Part shown: positions 36,125 to 49,007 of the stretch, one piece after another | Layout: each line of letters opens with the position of its first letter | Position numbering within the stretch: position 1 is the stretch's first letter | Assembly: GCA_016125335.1 (NCBI GenBank) | Contig: WGLY01000016.1 | Span: forward strand, 1-64,000 | Reading direction: 5' to 3' | DNA length: 64,000 bases | Origin: Frankiales bacterium | GTDB lineage: Bacteria; Actinomycetota; Actinomycetes; S36-B12; CAIYMF01 | The notes under the pieces: model-generated | What the model was told of the DNA's origin: nothing | The model's input: the letters and a program-made list of their open reading frames with translations, nothing else | The model's database searches: none | Translations under genes and position numbers: made by a program

Positions 36125-36177
36125 TCACCGGCGGAACGGCTGCCTCCCGCAGCGGGACGCAGCCGTTCCGCCGGTGA
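36125..36177. terminator. Hairpin after etfA, third copy of the palindrome family
   Basis: Arms TCACCGGCGGAACGGCTGC (36125-36143) and the exact complement (36159-36177) pair over 19 bp; the loop contains an inner stem TCCCGC-A-GCGGGA. It differs from the copies at 1820 and 4590 by transitions at several arm positions that are compensated on the other arm, so pairing has been preserved. Confidence 0.8.
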
Positions 36178-36212
36178 CATGCGGTGCGGACGTGCTGACC
36201 TAGACTGCCGGG

Positions 36213-37385
36213 GTGTCCGACGCCCGGGTCTACCTCGACCACGCGGCGACCTCGCCGATGCGGCCCGAGGCCCTGGCCGCCATGACGGCCGAGCTCGCGG
36301 CGGTCGGCAACCCGTCCTCTCTGCACACCTCCGGACGCCGCGCCCGCCGGGTCGTGGAGGAGTCCCGCGAGAGCATCGCGGCCGACCTCGGCGTCGCTGC
36401 CGGGGACGTCGTGTTCACCTCGGGCGGCACGGAGGCCGACAACCTCGCGATCCAGGGCCTCTACCGCGCGCGCCGGCGCGCGGACGGACGCCGGCGCCGC
36501 ATCCTGGCCTCGTCGGTCGAGCACCACGCCGTGCTCGACCCGGTCGAGTGGCTCGGGCGCGCCGAGGACGCCGACGTCACGTGGCTCGCCGTCGACGAGC
36601 TCGGCCGGGTGCGGCTCGACTGGCTCGAGAAGCAGCTGCGGGAGGACCCCGGCTCGGTCGCGCTCGTCACCGTGATGTGGGCCAACAACGAGGTCGGCAC
36701 GGTCCAGCCCGTCCGCGAGGTCGCGGCGCTGTGCGCGGAGCACGGCGTGCCGCTGCACTCCGACGCGGTGCAGGCGGTCGGCTCGCTCGACGTGGACGCC
36801 TCGGTGGTCGACTCGCTCGCGCTCACCGGTCACAAGCTCGGCGGCCCGCTCGGCGTGGGTGCCGTGGTGCTGCGGCGGGGCCTCGAGGTCGACCCGCTGC
36901 TGCACGGCGGCGGGCAGGAGCGCGACGTGCGCAGCGGCACGCTCGACACCCCCGCCATCGCCGGGTTCGCGGCGGCGGTGCGCGCGGCCGTGCTCGACCG
37001 CGAGGAGCGCACCGCGCACGTGGCGCGGCTGCGCGACCGGCTCGTCGCCGAGGTCTCGGCGTCGGTCGACGGCGTCACGCGCAACGGCGACCCGGTGGAC
37101 ACCCTCCCCGGCATCGCGCACCTGTCCTTCGACGGCTGCGAGGGCGACGCCCTGCTGCTGCTGCTCGACGCCGCCGGTGTCGACTGCTCGCGGGGCTCGG
37201 CCTGCTCGGCCGGTGTGCCGCAGCCCAGCCACGTGCTGCTGGCCATGGGGGTCGAGCCGCGGGCCGCGCGCAGCTGCCTGCGTTTCTCGCTCGGCCGCAC
37301 CTCGACCGACGCCGACGTCGACCGGCTCGTGGAGGTCCTGCCGGCCGTCGTCGCCCGCGCCCGCCGCGCCGGGATGTCGCCGTGA
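36213..37385 (+). CDS. Cysteine desulfurase (IscS/NifS family)
   Basis: The enzyme takes sulfur from cysteine for Fe-S clusters and tRNA thiolation. The 390-residue product has the PLP lysine in [14 protein letters not shown] (Lys208), HSDAVQAVG for cofactor binding and the catalytic loop SRGSACSAG (Cys331). The GTG at 36213 is six bases behind TAGACT (36201-36206), a leaderless pattern. mnmA follows with a 4-bp GTGA overlap, so its sulfur probably goes to tRNA 2-thiouridine. Confidence 0.95.
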   Translation: MSDARVYLDHAATSPMRPEALAAMTAELAAVGNPSSLHTSGRRARRVVEESRESIAADLGVAAGDVVFTSGGTEADNLAIQGLYRARRRADGRRRRILASSVEHHAVLDPVEWLGRAEDADVTWLAVDELGRVRLDWLEKQLREDPGSVALVTVMWANNEVGTVQPVREVAALCAEHGVPLHSDAVQAVGSLDVDASVVDSLALTGHKLGGPLGVGAVVLRRGLEVDPLLHGGGQERDVRSGTLDTPAIAGFAAAVRAAVLDREERTAHVARLRDRLVAEVSASVDGVTRNGDPVDTLPGIAHLSFDGCEGDALLLLLDAAGVDCSRGSACSAGVPQPSHVLLAMGVEPRAARSCLRFSLGRTSTDADVDRLVEVLPAVVARARRAGMSP

Positions 37386-38473
37386 GGGTGGTGGCCGCGC
37401 TCTCCGGCGGCGTCGACTCCGCGGTGGCGGCCGCGCGCGCCGTCGACGCCGGCCACGAGGTCACCGGCGTCCACCTCGCGCTCTCGCGATCACCGGAGAG
37501 CCACCGCACCGGCTCGCGCGGGTGCTGCACGCTCGACGACGCGCGCGACGCCCGCCGCGTGGCGGACGTGCTCGGCATCCCCTTCTACGTGTGGGACCTC
37601 TCCGAGCGCTTCGCCGAGGACGTCGTGGACGACTTCGTCGCGGAGTACGCCGCGGGACGCACGCCCAACCCGTGCCTGCGCTGCAACGAGCGCATCAAGT
37701 TCTCCGCCGTCCTCGACCGCGCGCTCGCCCTCGGGTTCGACGCCGTCGCGACCGGCCACTACGCCCGGCTGGCCGACGGCCCGCGCGGCCGCGAGCTGCA
37801 CCGGGCGGCCGACGTGGCGAAGGACCAGTCGTACGTGCTCGCCGTGCTCGACGCGGACCAGCTCGCCGGGGCCATGTTCCCGCTCGGCGACACGGTCAAG
37901 GCCGACGTGCGGGCCGAGGCCGCGCGGCGCGGGCTGCTGGTGGCGGACAAGCCCGACAGCCACGACATCTGCTTCGTGCCGTCCGGCGACACCGCGGGCT
38001 GGCTGCGCGAGCGCCTCGGCGCCGCTCCGGGCGACGTCGTCGACGCCGAGTCCGGCCGTACCCTGGGCCGTCACGACGGCGCCTTCGCGTTCACGGTGGG
38101 CCAGCGCCGCGGCCTGCACCTCGGCGCCCCGGCCGCCGACGGCGGCCGCCGCTACGTCGTCGACGTCGACGTCGCCACGTCCACGGTGCTCGTCGGTCCG
38201 CCGGTGCTGCTCGAGGTCGACCGCGTCGAGGCCGAGCGTCCGCGCTGGTGCGGCCCCGCGCCCGACGGCCCGCTCGAGTGCCACGTGCAGCTGCGTGCGC
38301 ACGGCGAGCCCGTCGAGGCCGTGGTCGAGCACGACGGCGCGACGCTGGTCGCGTCCCTGCGCTCGCGCGTGCGCGGCGTCGCGCCCGGGCAGGCCGTCGT
38401 CGTCTACGACGGCACGCGCGTCGTCGGCAGCGCCACCATCTCCCGCACCGCGCGCACCGGCCCGGCGACGTAG
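37382..38473 (+). CDS. mnmA: tRNA-specific 2-thiouridylase MnmA
   Basis: MnmA thiolates U34 of Lys, Glu and Gln tRNAs using sulfur relayed from a cysteine desulfurase. The 363-residue protein has the PP-loop [10 protein letters not shown], the catalytic cysteine in TPNPCLRCN (Cys98) and the second one in [11 protein letters not shown] (Cys197), followed by [12 protein letters not shown] and a C-terminal barrel. The GTG start overlaps the cysteine desulfurase stop, coupling the sulfur donor and acceptor genes. Confidence 0.95.
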   Translation: MRVVAALSGGVDSAVAAARAVDAGHEVTGVHLALSRSPESHRTGSRGCCTLDDARDARRVADVLGIPFYVWDLSERFAEDVVDDFVAEYAAGRTPNPCLRCNERIKFSAVLDRALALGFDAVATGHYARLADGPRGRELHRAADVAKDQSYVLAVLDADQLAGAMFPLGDTVKADVRAEAARRGLLVADKPDSHDICFVPSGDTAGWLRERLGAAPGDVVDAESGRTLGRHDGAFAFTVGQRRGLHLGAPAADGGRRYVVDVDVATSTVLVGPPVLLEVDRVEAERPRWCGPAPDGPLECHVQLRAHGEPVEAVVEHDGATLVASLRSRVRGVAPGQAVVVYDGTRVVGSATISRTARTGPAT

Positions 38474-38562
38474 CACGGACGGCCTGGCCGGGCCGCGGCC
38501 GGTGGACGTCACCGCAGCACTCCCGGCCTGAGCACGGCCTCGCACCGGCATAGGGTCGGCGC

Positions 38563-41842
<3,280 letters not shown>

Positions 41843-41873
41843 GCCCGCGACCCGGCGTCCCCGCAGGTGGGAG

Positions 41874-41940
41874 GCCGGACGGGCGGACGGTGCGGGCCTG
41901 GCCGGACCGGCACGAGGGCTCAAGTCGTCGCCCGTCCGGC
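41874..41940. terminator. Hairpin downstream of ligA
   Basis: GCCGGACGGGCG (41874-41885) pairs perfectly with 41929-41940 across a 43-base loop that has its own GC-rich pairing. It lies 31 bases after the ligA stop and probably terminates ligA. Its right arm overlaps the spacer of the sigma-28-like promoter of the next gene. Confidence 0.55.
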
Positions 41941-41946
41941 CGATCT
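41920..41946 (+). promoter_or_regulatory. Sigma-28 (FliA)-type promoter of the first GGDEF-EAL gene
   Basis: TCAAGTCG (41920-41927), eleven bases, then GCCGATCT (41939-41946) match the FliA consensus TAAAGTTT-N11-GCCGATAA with exact spacing. The predicted start is near 41953. The same arrangement stands before the second GGDEF-EAL gene. Confidence 0.65.
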
Positions 41947-41951
41947 CCCAG

Positions 41952-41991
41952 GGGACGGCAGGCGAGGCGACCTCGCGTGCCCTGCCGTCCC
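41952..41991 (+). promoter_or_regulatory. 5' leader hairpin of the first GGDEF-EAL gene
   Basis: GGGACGGCAGG (41952-41962) pairs with 41981-41991 over 11 bp and encloses a second small stem CGAGG-CGA-CCTCG. From the predicted start site it would form the very 5' end of the mRNA, 15 bases before the start codon and just ahead of the GGAGG ribosome binding site. It may stabilise the mRNA. It does not match a known c-di-GMP riboswitch. Confidence 0.5.
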
Positions 41992-42006
41992 GAGCCTGGA
42001 GGGCGC

Positions 42007-44079
42007 ATGGGCGCGCGCGAACGACCGTCCCTGTGGGGGTGGTCCCTGTTCGCCCTGACCTGGCAGTTCAGCGTCCTCGTGGGATGGGTGCTCGTCGCCG
42101 TCGCGCTGTCCGAGCTGCGCCACGTCGACCTGGCCGCGATCGGCTGGCCCCTGGTCGTCGTGGGCGCCCTGGCCATGCTCGGCGAGCTGCGCCCGGTCAT
42201 CGCCTCGAGCAACTACGTGGGCTCGGGCGTGGCCATCTCGACCGCGTTCGTGTTCGCCGCTCTCTACCTGTGGGGCTTCGCCACCGCCGTGGTGCTGCAG
42301 GCGGTGGCGATCCTGCTGGGCGAGCTGGTGCAGCGCAAGGCGGTGTGGAAGGTCCTCTTCAACGTGGGCCAGTACGTCATCAGCGTCGCCGCGGCGTGGC
42401 TGGTGCTCTACGCCGCCGGCGTGGCCACGACCTCGGCCGTGCCGCGCACGCAGTTCGCCGGCGTCGACATCGCCTGGGTGCTCGCGTCGTGGCTGGCCTA
42501 CCACCTGGTGAACCTGGCGCTCGTCGCCGGCACCGGCGCCTCCGAGGGGCAGACCTGGTGGGAGTCGTTCACCGAGGACTTCTGGTACTACACCTTCTCG
42601 ACGCTGTCCGTCCTCGCGGTCTCGCCGTTCGTCGTCGTGATGGCGTCCACGGCCTGGCAGTTCGTGCCGCTCCTGCTGCTGCCGCTCGTCGGCGTCTACA
42701 AGACCGCGGCGATCTCGCGCGACAAGGAGCGCCAGGCCCTGCACGACGCGCTGACCGACCTCCCCAACCGCACGCTGCTCCAGCAGCGCGTCGAGGAGTC
42801 GCTGGCGCTCAGCCGTCGCGACGGCGGGTCGCTGGGCCTGGTGCTGCTCGACCTCGACCGCTTCAAGGAGGTCAACGACACCCTGGGGCACGCCGCGGGC
42901 GACGCGCTGCTCGAGGTGGTGGCGCGCCGGCTCGTGGGCGCGGTGCGGCCTGGCGACACCGTGGCGCGGCTCGGCGGCGACGAGTTCGCGGTGCTGCTGC
43001 CCGACGTCGACCACCCCACGGACGCGGTGGAGGTCGCGGGCCGGATCAAGCAGGCGCTGTCCGAGCCGATCCGGCTCGAGGGCCTGCTCATGGACGTCGA
43101 CGTCAGCATCGGGATCGCGCTGAGCCCCCAGCACGGCGAGGACGTCGACGTGCTGCTGCGCCACGCCGACGTCGCGATGTACGTCGCCAAGGGCGAGCAG
43201 ACGGGCATCGAGATCTACGACGCGGCCCGCGACCCCAACTCGCCGAGCCGGCTCGGCAGCGTCACGGCCCTGCGCGAGGCGCTGGACCAGCACCAGCTCG
43301 AGCTGCACTACCAGCCGAAGGTCGACCTCGGCGACGGCACCGTGGTGGGGGTCGAGGCGCTCGTGCGCTGGCGGCACCCCGAGCGCGGCCTCGTGCCGCC
43401 GGACGAGTTCATCCCGCTCGCCGAGCGCACGGGCCTGGTGCACCGCGTGACGTCGTTCGTGCTCACCTCCGCGCTCGACCAGGTCGCCGAGTGGTGGCGG
43501 CACGGCATCCAGGTGCCGGTCGCGATCAACGTCAGCATGCGCGACGTGCAGGACACCGACCTGGCCGGACTGGTCGCCGCCGAGCTCGACGCGCACCACC
43601 TGCCGCCGGCCGCCCTGGTGCTGGAGCTGACCGAGAGCGTGCTGGCCCACGACCCGGCCCGGGCCGTCGCGACCCTGCGCGAGCTGGCCGATCTCGGCGT
43701 GCTCAGCTCGCTCGACGACTTCGGCACCGGCTACTCCTCGCTCGTGCTCCTCGAGCGCCTGCCGGTCGCGGAGATCAAGATCGACCGCTCGTTCGTGCGC
43801 CGCCTCGACGAGAGCGGGGCGGACCCCGCGATGGTGCGCTCGATCGTCGGGTTCGCCCACGGGCTGGGCCTGTCGGTGGTCGCCGAGGGCGTCGAGACGT
43901 CGCTGACCTGGAAGGCGCTGCGCGACATGGGCTGCGACGTGGCGCAGGGCTACCGCGTGGCGCGGCCCATGGGCGCCGCCCAGGCGACCCAGTGGCTCGT
44001 CGAGCGGGTCGTGCGTGGCCCGGCCGAGCGGGCCGGCCTGCGCGTGGTGGGCGGCGGCGAGGGTCAGGGCGGCGGCTGA
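42007..44079 (+). CDS. Membrane GGDEF-EAL protein (c-di-GMP synthesis/degradation)
   Basis: The 690-residue product has about six membrane segments in its first 235 residues, then a diguanylate cyclase domain with intact RLGGDEF (GGDEF at 323-327) and an inhibitory RPGD site five residues before it. A phosphodiesterase domain follows, with GVEALVRWRHP (Glu450), LELTES, LDDFGTGYSSL and EIKIDRSF. Both catalytic sites look complete, so the net activity cannot be predicted. The ATG has GGAGG upstream. A sigma-28-like promoter ties it to motility. Confidence 0.92.
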   Translation: MGARERPSLWGWSLFALTWQFSVLVGWVLVAVALSELRHVDLAAIGWPLVVVGALAMLGELRPVIASSNYVGSGVAISTAFVFAALYLWGFATAVVLQAVAILLGELVQRKAVWKVLFNVGQYVISVAAAWLVLYAAGVATTSAVPRTQFAGVDIAWVLASWLAYHLVNLALVAGTGASEGQTWWESFTEDFWYYTFSTLSVLAVSPFVVVMASTAWQFVPLLLLPLVGVYKTAAISRDKERQALHDALTDLPNRTLLQQRVEESLALSRRDGGSLGLVLLDLDRFKEVNDTLGHAAGDALLEVVARRLVGAVRPGDTVARLGGDEFAVLLPDVDHPTDAVEVAGRIKQALSEPIRLEGLLMDVDVSIGIALSPQHGEDVDVLLRHADVAMYVAKGEQTGIEIYDAARDPNSPSRLGSVTALREALDQHQLELHYQPKVDLGDGTVVGVEALVRWRHPERGLVPPDEFIPLAERTGLVHRVTSFVLTSALDQVAEWWRHGIQVPVAINVSMRDVQDTDLAGLVAAELDAHHLPPAALVLELTESVLAHDPARAVATLRELADLGVLSSLDDFGTGYSSLVLLERLPVAEIKIDRSFVRRLDESGADPAMVRSIVGFAHGLGLSVVAEGVETSLTWKALRDMGCDVAQGYRVARPMGAAQATQWLVERVVRGPAERAGLRVVGGGEGQGGG

Positions 44080-44141
44080 GGCCTCGAGCACGCCCGGCAC
44101 CGCGGTCGGGGCGACGTGCTGCGCTCCGTAGGATGACCGCC

Positions 44142-44447
44142 ATGCCGGACACCCCCTCGATCACGCGCGAGGACGTGGCGCACCTCGCCCGTCTCGCCCG
44201 CATCGACCTGCCGCCCGAGTCGCTCGACCACTACGCCGAGCAGCTCGGCGTCATCCTCGGGGCCGTCGCCCAGGTGTCCGAGGTCGCGACCGCCGACGTC
44301 CCGCCCACCAGCCACCCGCTGCCGCTGGTCAACGTCTTCCGCGAGGACGTCGTGCGTCCCACGCTCAGCAACGCTGAGGCCCTCGCCGGCGCCCCGTCGG
44401 TCGAGTCCGAGCGCTTCCGGGTCCCGCGCATCCTGGACGAGGAGTGA
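44142..44447 (+). CDS. gatC: Asp/Glu-tRNA amidotransferase subunit C
   Basis: GatC is the small subunit that holds GatA and GatB together in the enzyme converting Glu-tRNAGln and Asp-tRNAAsn to their amides. The 101-residue product shows the typical [17 protein letters not shown] start and [17 protein letters not shown] middle. The ATG is seven bases behind TAGGAT (44129-44134), so the operon transcript is probably leaderless. gatA follows. Confidence 0.95.
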   Translation: MPDTPSITREDVAHLARLARIDLPPESLDHYAEQLGVILGAVAQVSEVATADVPPTSHPLPLVNVFREDVVRPTLSNAEALAGAPSVESERFRVPRILDEE

Positions 44448-44455
44448 GCCCCGGC

Positions 44456-45958
44456 ATGGCCGCCACCGACCTGGTCCGGCTCACCGCGGCCGAGACCGCC
44501 ACCGCGGTCGCCGACGGCAGCGTGTCCGCCGTCGAGGTGGCGCAGGCCCATCTCGACCGCATCGCCGCGGTCGACGACCGCGTGCACGCCTTCCTGCACG
44601 TCGACACCGAGGGCGCCCTCGCGGCCGCCGGGGCCGTCGACGCGGCGCGGGCCTCCGGCGAGGTGCTCGGCCCGCTGGCCGGCGTCCCGCTCGCGCTCAA
44701 GGACGTCCTGACCATGCGCGGCGTGCCCACCACCTGCGGGTCGCGCATCCTCGAGGGCTGGCGGCCGCCCTACGACGCCACCGTCACGCGCCGGCTGAAG
44801 GAGGCCGGCGTCGTGATCCTCGGCAAGACCAACATGGACGAGTTCGCCATGGGGTCCTCCACCGAGCACTCGGCCTACGGCCCCACGCACAACCCCTGGG
44901 ACCTCGACCGGATCCCCGGCGGCTCCGGGGGAGGCAGCGCGGCGGCGGTGGCCGGGTACGAGGCGCCGCTGGCCATCGGCACCGACACGGGTGGCTCGAT
45001 CCGCCAGCCGGCGGCCGTCACCGGCACGGTGGGCGTCAAGCCCACGTACGGCGGCGTCTCCCGCTACGGCCTGGTCGCGCTCGCGTCCTCGCTCGACCAG
45101 GCCGGCCCGTGCAGCCGCACGGTGCTCGACGCCGCCCTGCTGCACTCGGTGATCGGCGGCCACGACCCCCTGGACTCCACCTCGATCGACGCCCCGGTGC
45201 CCGACGTCGTGGGCGCGGCACGGCGCGGCGACGTGCGCGGCATGCGCATCGGCGTGGTGCGCGAGCTCGGCGGCGAGGGCTACCAGGCGGGGGTCCGGCA
45301 GCGGTTCGAGGAGACCGTCGAGCTGCTCGGCTCCCTCGGGGCCGAGGTGGTCGAGGTGTCCTGCCCGCACTTCCCCTACGCGCTCGCCGCCTACTACCTG
45401 ATCCTGCCGAGCGAGTGCTCGAGCAACCTCGCCAAGTTCGACGGCGTCCGGTTCGGCCTGCGGGTGGGCGAGGACGACGGCGACCCGTCGATCGAGCAGG
45501 TGATGGGCCGCACCCGTGCGGCGGGCTTCGGCGACGAGACGGTGCGCCGCATCATGCTCGGCACGTACGCGCTGTCGGCCGGCTACTACGACGCCTACTA
45601 CGGCTCCGCGCAGAAGGTGCGCACGCTGATCCAGCGCGACTTCGCCGCTGCCTTCGAGCAGGCCGACGTCCTCGTGTCGCCGACCGCGCCCACCACGGCC
45701 TTCCGGCTCGGCGAGAAGCTCGACGACCCGCTGGCCATGTACCTCAACGACATCGCGACGATCCCGGCCAACCTCGCCGGCACGCCGGGGATGTCGCTGC
45801 CGGTGGGGCTCGCCCCGGAGGACGGCCTGCCGGTGGGCCTGCAGATCATGGCTCCCGCCATGGCCGACGACCGCCTCTACAACGTCGGCGCCGCGGTCGA
45901 GGCCGCGCTGCTCGACCGCTGGGGGCACCCGATCCTCGAGGAGGCCCCGGCGCTGTGA
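44456..45958 (+). CDS. gatA: Asp/Glu-tRNA amidotransferase subunit A
   Basis: GatA is the amidase that frees ammonia from glutamine. The 500-residue product has the amidase signature with the full Lys-cisSer-Ser triad: Lys82 (VPLALKDVL), Ser157 ([14 protein letters not shown]) and Ser181 ([12 protein letters not shown]). The ATG at 44456 has GAGGAG ten bases upstream; a GTG at 44444 that overlaps the gatC stop is an alternative start. gatB overlaps the end by four bases. Confidence 0.96.
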   Translation: MAATDLVRLTAAETATAVADGSVSAVEVAQAHLDRIAAVDDRVHAFLHVDTEGALAAAGAVDAARASGEVLGPLAGVPLALKDVLTMRGVPTTCGSRILEGWRPPYDATVTRRLKEAGVVILGKTNMDEFAMGSSTEHSAYGPTHNPWDLDRIPGGSGGGSAAAVAGYEAPLAIGTDTGGSIRQPAAVTGTVGVKPTYGGVSRYGLVALASSLDQAGPCSRTVLDAALLHSVIGGHDPLDSTSIDAPVPDVVGAARRGDVRGMRIGVVRELGGEGYQAGVRQRFEETVELLGSLGAEVVEVSCPHFPYALAAYYLILPSECSSNLAKFDGVRFGLRVGEDDGDPSIEQVMGRTRAAGFGDETVRRIMLGTYALSAGYYDAYYGSAQKVRTLIQRDFAAAFEQADVLVSPTAPTTAFRLGEKLDDPLAMYLNDIATIPANLAGTPGMSLPVGLAPEDGLPVGLQIMAPAMADDRLYNVGAAVEAALLDRWGHPILEEAPAL

Positions 45959-47490
45959 GCACCACCACCAACGACGCCGTGCTGCCCTACGACGAGGTCG
46001 TCGAGGCCTTCGACCCCGTGCTCGGGCTCGAGGTGCACGTCGAGCTCGGCACCGCGACCAAGATGTTCTGCGGCTGTCCCACGCTGTTCGGCGCCCCGCC
46101 CAACACCCAGGTGTGCCCCACCTGCCTCGGGCTGCCCGGGTCCCTGCCCGTGGTCAACGAGGTCGCGGTCGAGTCGGCCATCCGCATCGGGCTGGCGCTC
46201 AACTGCTCGATCGCCGAGTGGTGCCGCTTCGCGCGGAAGAACTACTTCTACCCGGACATGCCGAAGAACTTCCAGACCTCGCAGTACGACGAGCCGATCT
46301 GCTTCGACGGCTGGCTCGACGTCGACGTCGAGACCGACGAGGGCGTGCGCACGTTCCGGGTGGGCATCGAGCGGGCGCACATGGAGGAGGACACCGGCAA
46401 GACCACGCACCAGGGCGGCGCCACGGGCCGGATCCACGGCGCGGACTACTCGCTGGTGGACTACAACCGCGCGGGCATCCCGCTCATCGAGATCGTCACC
46501 AAGCCCATCGAGGGCACCGGCCGCTACGCGCCGGAGGTGGCCCGGGCCTACGTGACGGCGCTGCGCGAGCTGCTGCGCGGGCTGGGCGTCTCCGACGTGA
46601 AGATGGAGCAGGGCTCGCTGCGCTGCGACGCCAACGTGTCCCTGCGGCGCACGCCGTCCGACCCCTACGGCACGCGGACGGAGACCAAGAACGTCAACTC
46701 GCTGCGCTCGGTGGAGCGCGCCGTGCGCTACGAGATGACCCGCCAGGCGGCCGTGCTCACGGCCGGTGGGCACATCACCCAGGAGACCCGGCACTGGCAC
46801 GAGGACACCGGCACCACGACCTCGGGCCGCAGCAAGGAGGAGGCGGAGGACTACCGCTACTTCCCCGAGCCCGACCTCGTGCCGATCGCGCCGTCGCGCG
46901 AGTGGGTGGAGGAGCTGCGCGCCACGCTGCCGGAGAACCCAGCAGTGCGACGTGCGAGGCTGCAGGCGGCCTGGGGGATCAGCGACTTCGACATGTCCGC
47001 CGTGGTCAACGCCGGTGCCCTCGACGTCGTGGAGGCCACCGTGGCCCTCGGCACCGACCAGGCGTCCGCGCGCAAGTGGTGGCTCGGCGAGCTCGCCCGC
47101 GTCGCGAACGAGCGCGGCGTCGAGGTGGGCGACCTGCCGATCACGCCGGCGGACGTCGCGCGCGTGGAGCAGCTGGTCGGCGAGGGGGCGCTCAACGACA
47201 AGCTGGCGCGCCAGGTGATCGACGGCGTCCTGGCCGGCGAGGGCGACCCGGGCACCGTGGTCGCCGCCCGCGGGCTGGCCGTCGTCAGCGACGACGGGCC
47301 GCTCCTGGCGGCGATCGACGAGGCGCTGGCCGCCCAGCCGGACGTCGCGGACAAGATCCGGGGCGGCAAGGTGGCCGCGGCCGGGGCGATCGTCGGCGCG
47401 GTCATGAAGGCCACCCGCGGCCAGGCCGACGCCGCTCGGGTGCGCGCGCTGCTGCTCGAGCGCCTCGGCGTCACGGAGGAGCAGGCCTGA
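45955..47490 (+). CDS. gatB: Asp/Glu-tRNA amidotransferase subunit B
   Basis: GatB phosphorylates and amidates the tRNA-bound Glu or Asp. The 511-residue product has [19 protein letters not shown] at the N terminus with zinc-site cysteines (CPTCLGLPG follows), [27 protein letters not shown] and a C-terminal YqeY-like tail ending [12 protein letters not shown]. The GTG overlaps the gatA stop by four bases. Full gatCAB indicates that Gln- and/or Asn-tRNA is made by transamidation. Confidence 0.96.
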   Translation: MSTTTNDAVLPYDEVVEAFDPVLGLEVHVELGTATKMFCGCPTLFGAPPNTQVCPTCLGLPGSLPVVNEVAVESAIRIGLALNCSIAEWCRFARKNYFYPDMPKNFQTSQYDEPICFDGWLDVDVETDEGVRTFRVGIERAHMEEDTGKTTHQGGATGRIHGADYSLVDYNRAGIPLIEIVTKPIEGTGRYAPEVARAYVTALRELLRGLGVSDVKMEQGSLRCDANVSLRRTPSDPYGTRTETKNVNSLRSVERAVRYEMTRQAAVLTAGGHITQETRHWHEDTGTTTSGRSKEEAEDYRYFPEPDLVPIAPSREWVEELRATLPENPAVRRARLQAAWGISDFDMSAVVNAGALDVVEATVALGTDQASARKWWLGELARVANERGVEVGDLPITPADVARVEQLVGEGALNDKLARQVIDGVLAGEGDPGTVVAARGLAVVSDDGPLLAAIDEALAAQPDVADKIRGGKVAAAGAIVGAVMKATRGQADAARVRALLLERLGVTEEQA

Positions 47491-47502
47491 TCCGCCACTA
47501 CT

Positions 47503-47528
47503 ACGTGCGGCGATGCATCGTCGCACGT
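47503..47528. promoter_or_regulatory. 26-bp palindromic operator, PadR-like
   Basis: The 26 bases pair almost perfectly about the centre GATGCATC, with outer arms ACGTGC and GCACGT and a single mismatched pair. The site directly abuts the TAGAGT -10 box (47529-47534) of the next gene, as an operator would. TACGTGCGGCGAT (47502-47514) recurs exactly at 61266-61278 upstream of the PadR gene. Confidence 0.65.
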
Positions 47529-47541
47529 TAGAGTGCCGGGC

Positions 47542-47925
47542 ATGACCGCTCCCGCCGACCGGCCGCAGCCGTCGCCCGGGGCCCGCACGGGCCGTGAGGC
47601 CCGTGTGCTCGCCGTCGCGGCCCCGGCGGCGCTGGTGCTCGGCTGGCTCAGCGCGCACCCGCTGGCCGGCCTCGGCGGGTGGACCGTGGTCGTGTGGGCG
47701 GTGGCCGTGGTCGTGCTGGGCAACGTCCCGGGCACGGCGCGCGGCAAGGCGCTGCGACTGGGGCTGTTCGGCTTCGTGCTCGGCTTCTCGTTCCTGTGCT
47801 TCGGCTACACCGGCGAGGCAGCGCTCGTCACGCGCGTGCTGCCGTTCGCGCTGCTGGCGGTGGTCAGCGGCCTCGCTGCCGTCGCGCTCGGGGCCCTCGT
47901 GCACCTCGTGCGCTCGGTGCTGTGA
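47542..47925 (+). CDS. Small four-helix membrane protein of unknown function
   Basis: The 127-residue product has a polar N terminus and then about four hydrophobic segments (VLAVAAPAALVLGWL, WTVVVWAVAVVVLG, LGLFGFVLGFSFLCFGY, VLPFALLAVVSGLAAVALGALVHLV). No family is recognised. The ATG at 47542 is seven bases behind TAGAGT, a leaderless pattern. The palindrome adjoining this promoter shares its half site with the PadR gene, so the gene may be a PadR target. Confidence 0.72.
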   Translation: MTAPADRPQPSPGARTGREARVLAVAAPAALVLGWLSAHPLAGLGGWTVVVWAVAVVVLGNVPGTARGKALRLGLFGFVLGFSFLCFGYTGEAALVTRVLPFALLAVVSGLAAVALGALVHLVRSVL

Positions 47926-47976
47926 CCGGGCCGCGCGCGGGCTCGGCGTCGGGGCCGCTCACCTAGGGTTCTGCGC

Positions 47977-48987
47977 GTGACGCGCGCCGAGGAGCTCGAG
48001 CCCGCGGGCGTGCCGGACCTCCTCGCCGTCCGCGACGCGTTCGCGCTGCCGGGCCGGGTGCTCGGGGCCGACGTCGTCGCCGGGTCGTGGTCCAACCTCG
48101 TGCTGCGGATGCGGACCACGGCGGGCGACCTCGCGCTCAAGGTCGTGCGCAACCCGTGGGGCGTGCCGGAGTGGCTCGACTGGCTCGCGGAGGGCTGGCT
48201 GCTCGAGCACGCGGCCGCCGCCGGGGGTGTGCGCGTGCCCCAGCCGGTGGCCGTCCCCGGCGACGGCGGGTGCGTCGCGTGGGTGCCCTCGGCCGACGCG
48301 GCCGTGCGCCTGCCGGTGCGGCTGCACCGGTGGCAGCCGGGCGAGGCCGTGGCGCGGGAGCCGGTGGGCGACGCGCTCGCCCGATGGACCGGTGAGACGG
48401 TCGCGCGGGTGCACGCGCTCGCGATGAAGCCCCTCCGGCCCGAGCTCTACGCCGATCGTGCCGGGCTCACGACCGTCGCCCACTGGCCCGCGCTGGTGTC
48501 CCGGGCGCGCGAGGCGGGGGCGCCGTGGGCCGGGCTGCTGGCGTCGTCCGAGCCGCTGGCCGCGCGCGCCTCGGCGCTGCTCGAGCCGTGGGACGACGCG
48601 GACGCCGTGCTCGTGCACGGCGACCTCGACCAGAAGAACCTGCTGCTCGGGCCGGACGGGCCGGTGCTGCTCGACTGGGACGTCGTGCTGCCGTCGCTGC
48701 CGGCGCACGACCTCGCGCACGCGGCCCTCACGATGGCGGCCTGGCGCGACCCGCGCGCCGCGCGCGCCGTGCTCGACGGGTACGCCGCCGTCGCCGGCGC
48801 GGCGCCCCGCGTCCGGGGGAGCGACCTCGGGCCGGCTCTGGCGTCGCGGCTGGGTTGGATCCGCTTCAGCGTCGACCGCTCGATCGACGCGGGTCCGCCG
48901 TACGACCTCGACCTGGTGGGGCTGCTCGAGGACCTCGACCGGCGCGTCGGCGTCGCGGAGAGGGTGGAGGACTGGCTCGCCGGCTGA
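47977..48987 (+). CDS. Aminoglycoside phosphotransferase-family kinase-like protein
   Basis: The 336-residue product has the phosphotransferase catalytic loop LVHGDLDQKNLLLG and metal site LLDWDVVLPSLPAHDLAHA. The N-terminal lobe (NLVLRMRTTAGDLALKVVRNP) carries the likely ATP lysine. The family includes antibiotic, sugar and choline kinases; the substrate is not evident. The GTG start is seven bases behind TAGGGT (47964-47969). It converges on the L,D-transpeptidase gene 20 bases away. Confidence 0.8.
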   Translation: MTRAEELEPAGVPDLLAVRDAFALPGRVLGADVVAGSWSNLVLRMRTTAGDLALKVVRNPWGVPEWLDWLAEGWLLEHAAAAGGVRVPQPVAVPGDGGCVAWVPSADAAVRLPVRLHRWQPGEAVAREPVGDALARWTGETVARVHALAMKPLRPELYADRAGLTTVAHWPALVSRAREAGAPWAGLLASSEPLAARASALLEPWDDADAVLVHGDLDQKNLLLGPDGPVLLDWDVVLPSLPAHDLAHAALTMAAWRDPRAARAVLDGYAAVAGAAPRVRGSDLGPALASRLGWIRFSVDRSIDAGPPYDLDLVGLLEDLDRRVGVAERVEDWLAG

Positions 48988-49007
48988 CCGGTGCGGCCGC
49001 CGGTGGC

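Noticed and set aside
41843-42006. c-di-GMP riboswitch before the GGDEF-EAL gene
   Set aside because: The leader is structured, but the conserved core of the known c-di-GMP riboswitch classes is absent. A terminator hairpin and a sigma-28 promoter explain it better.
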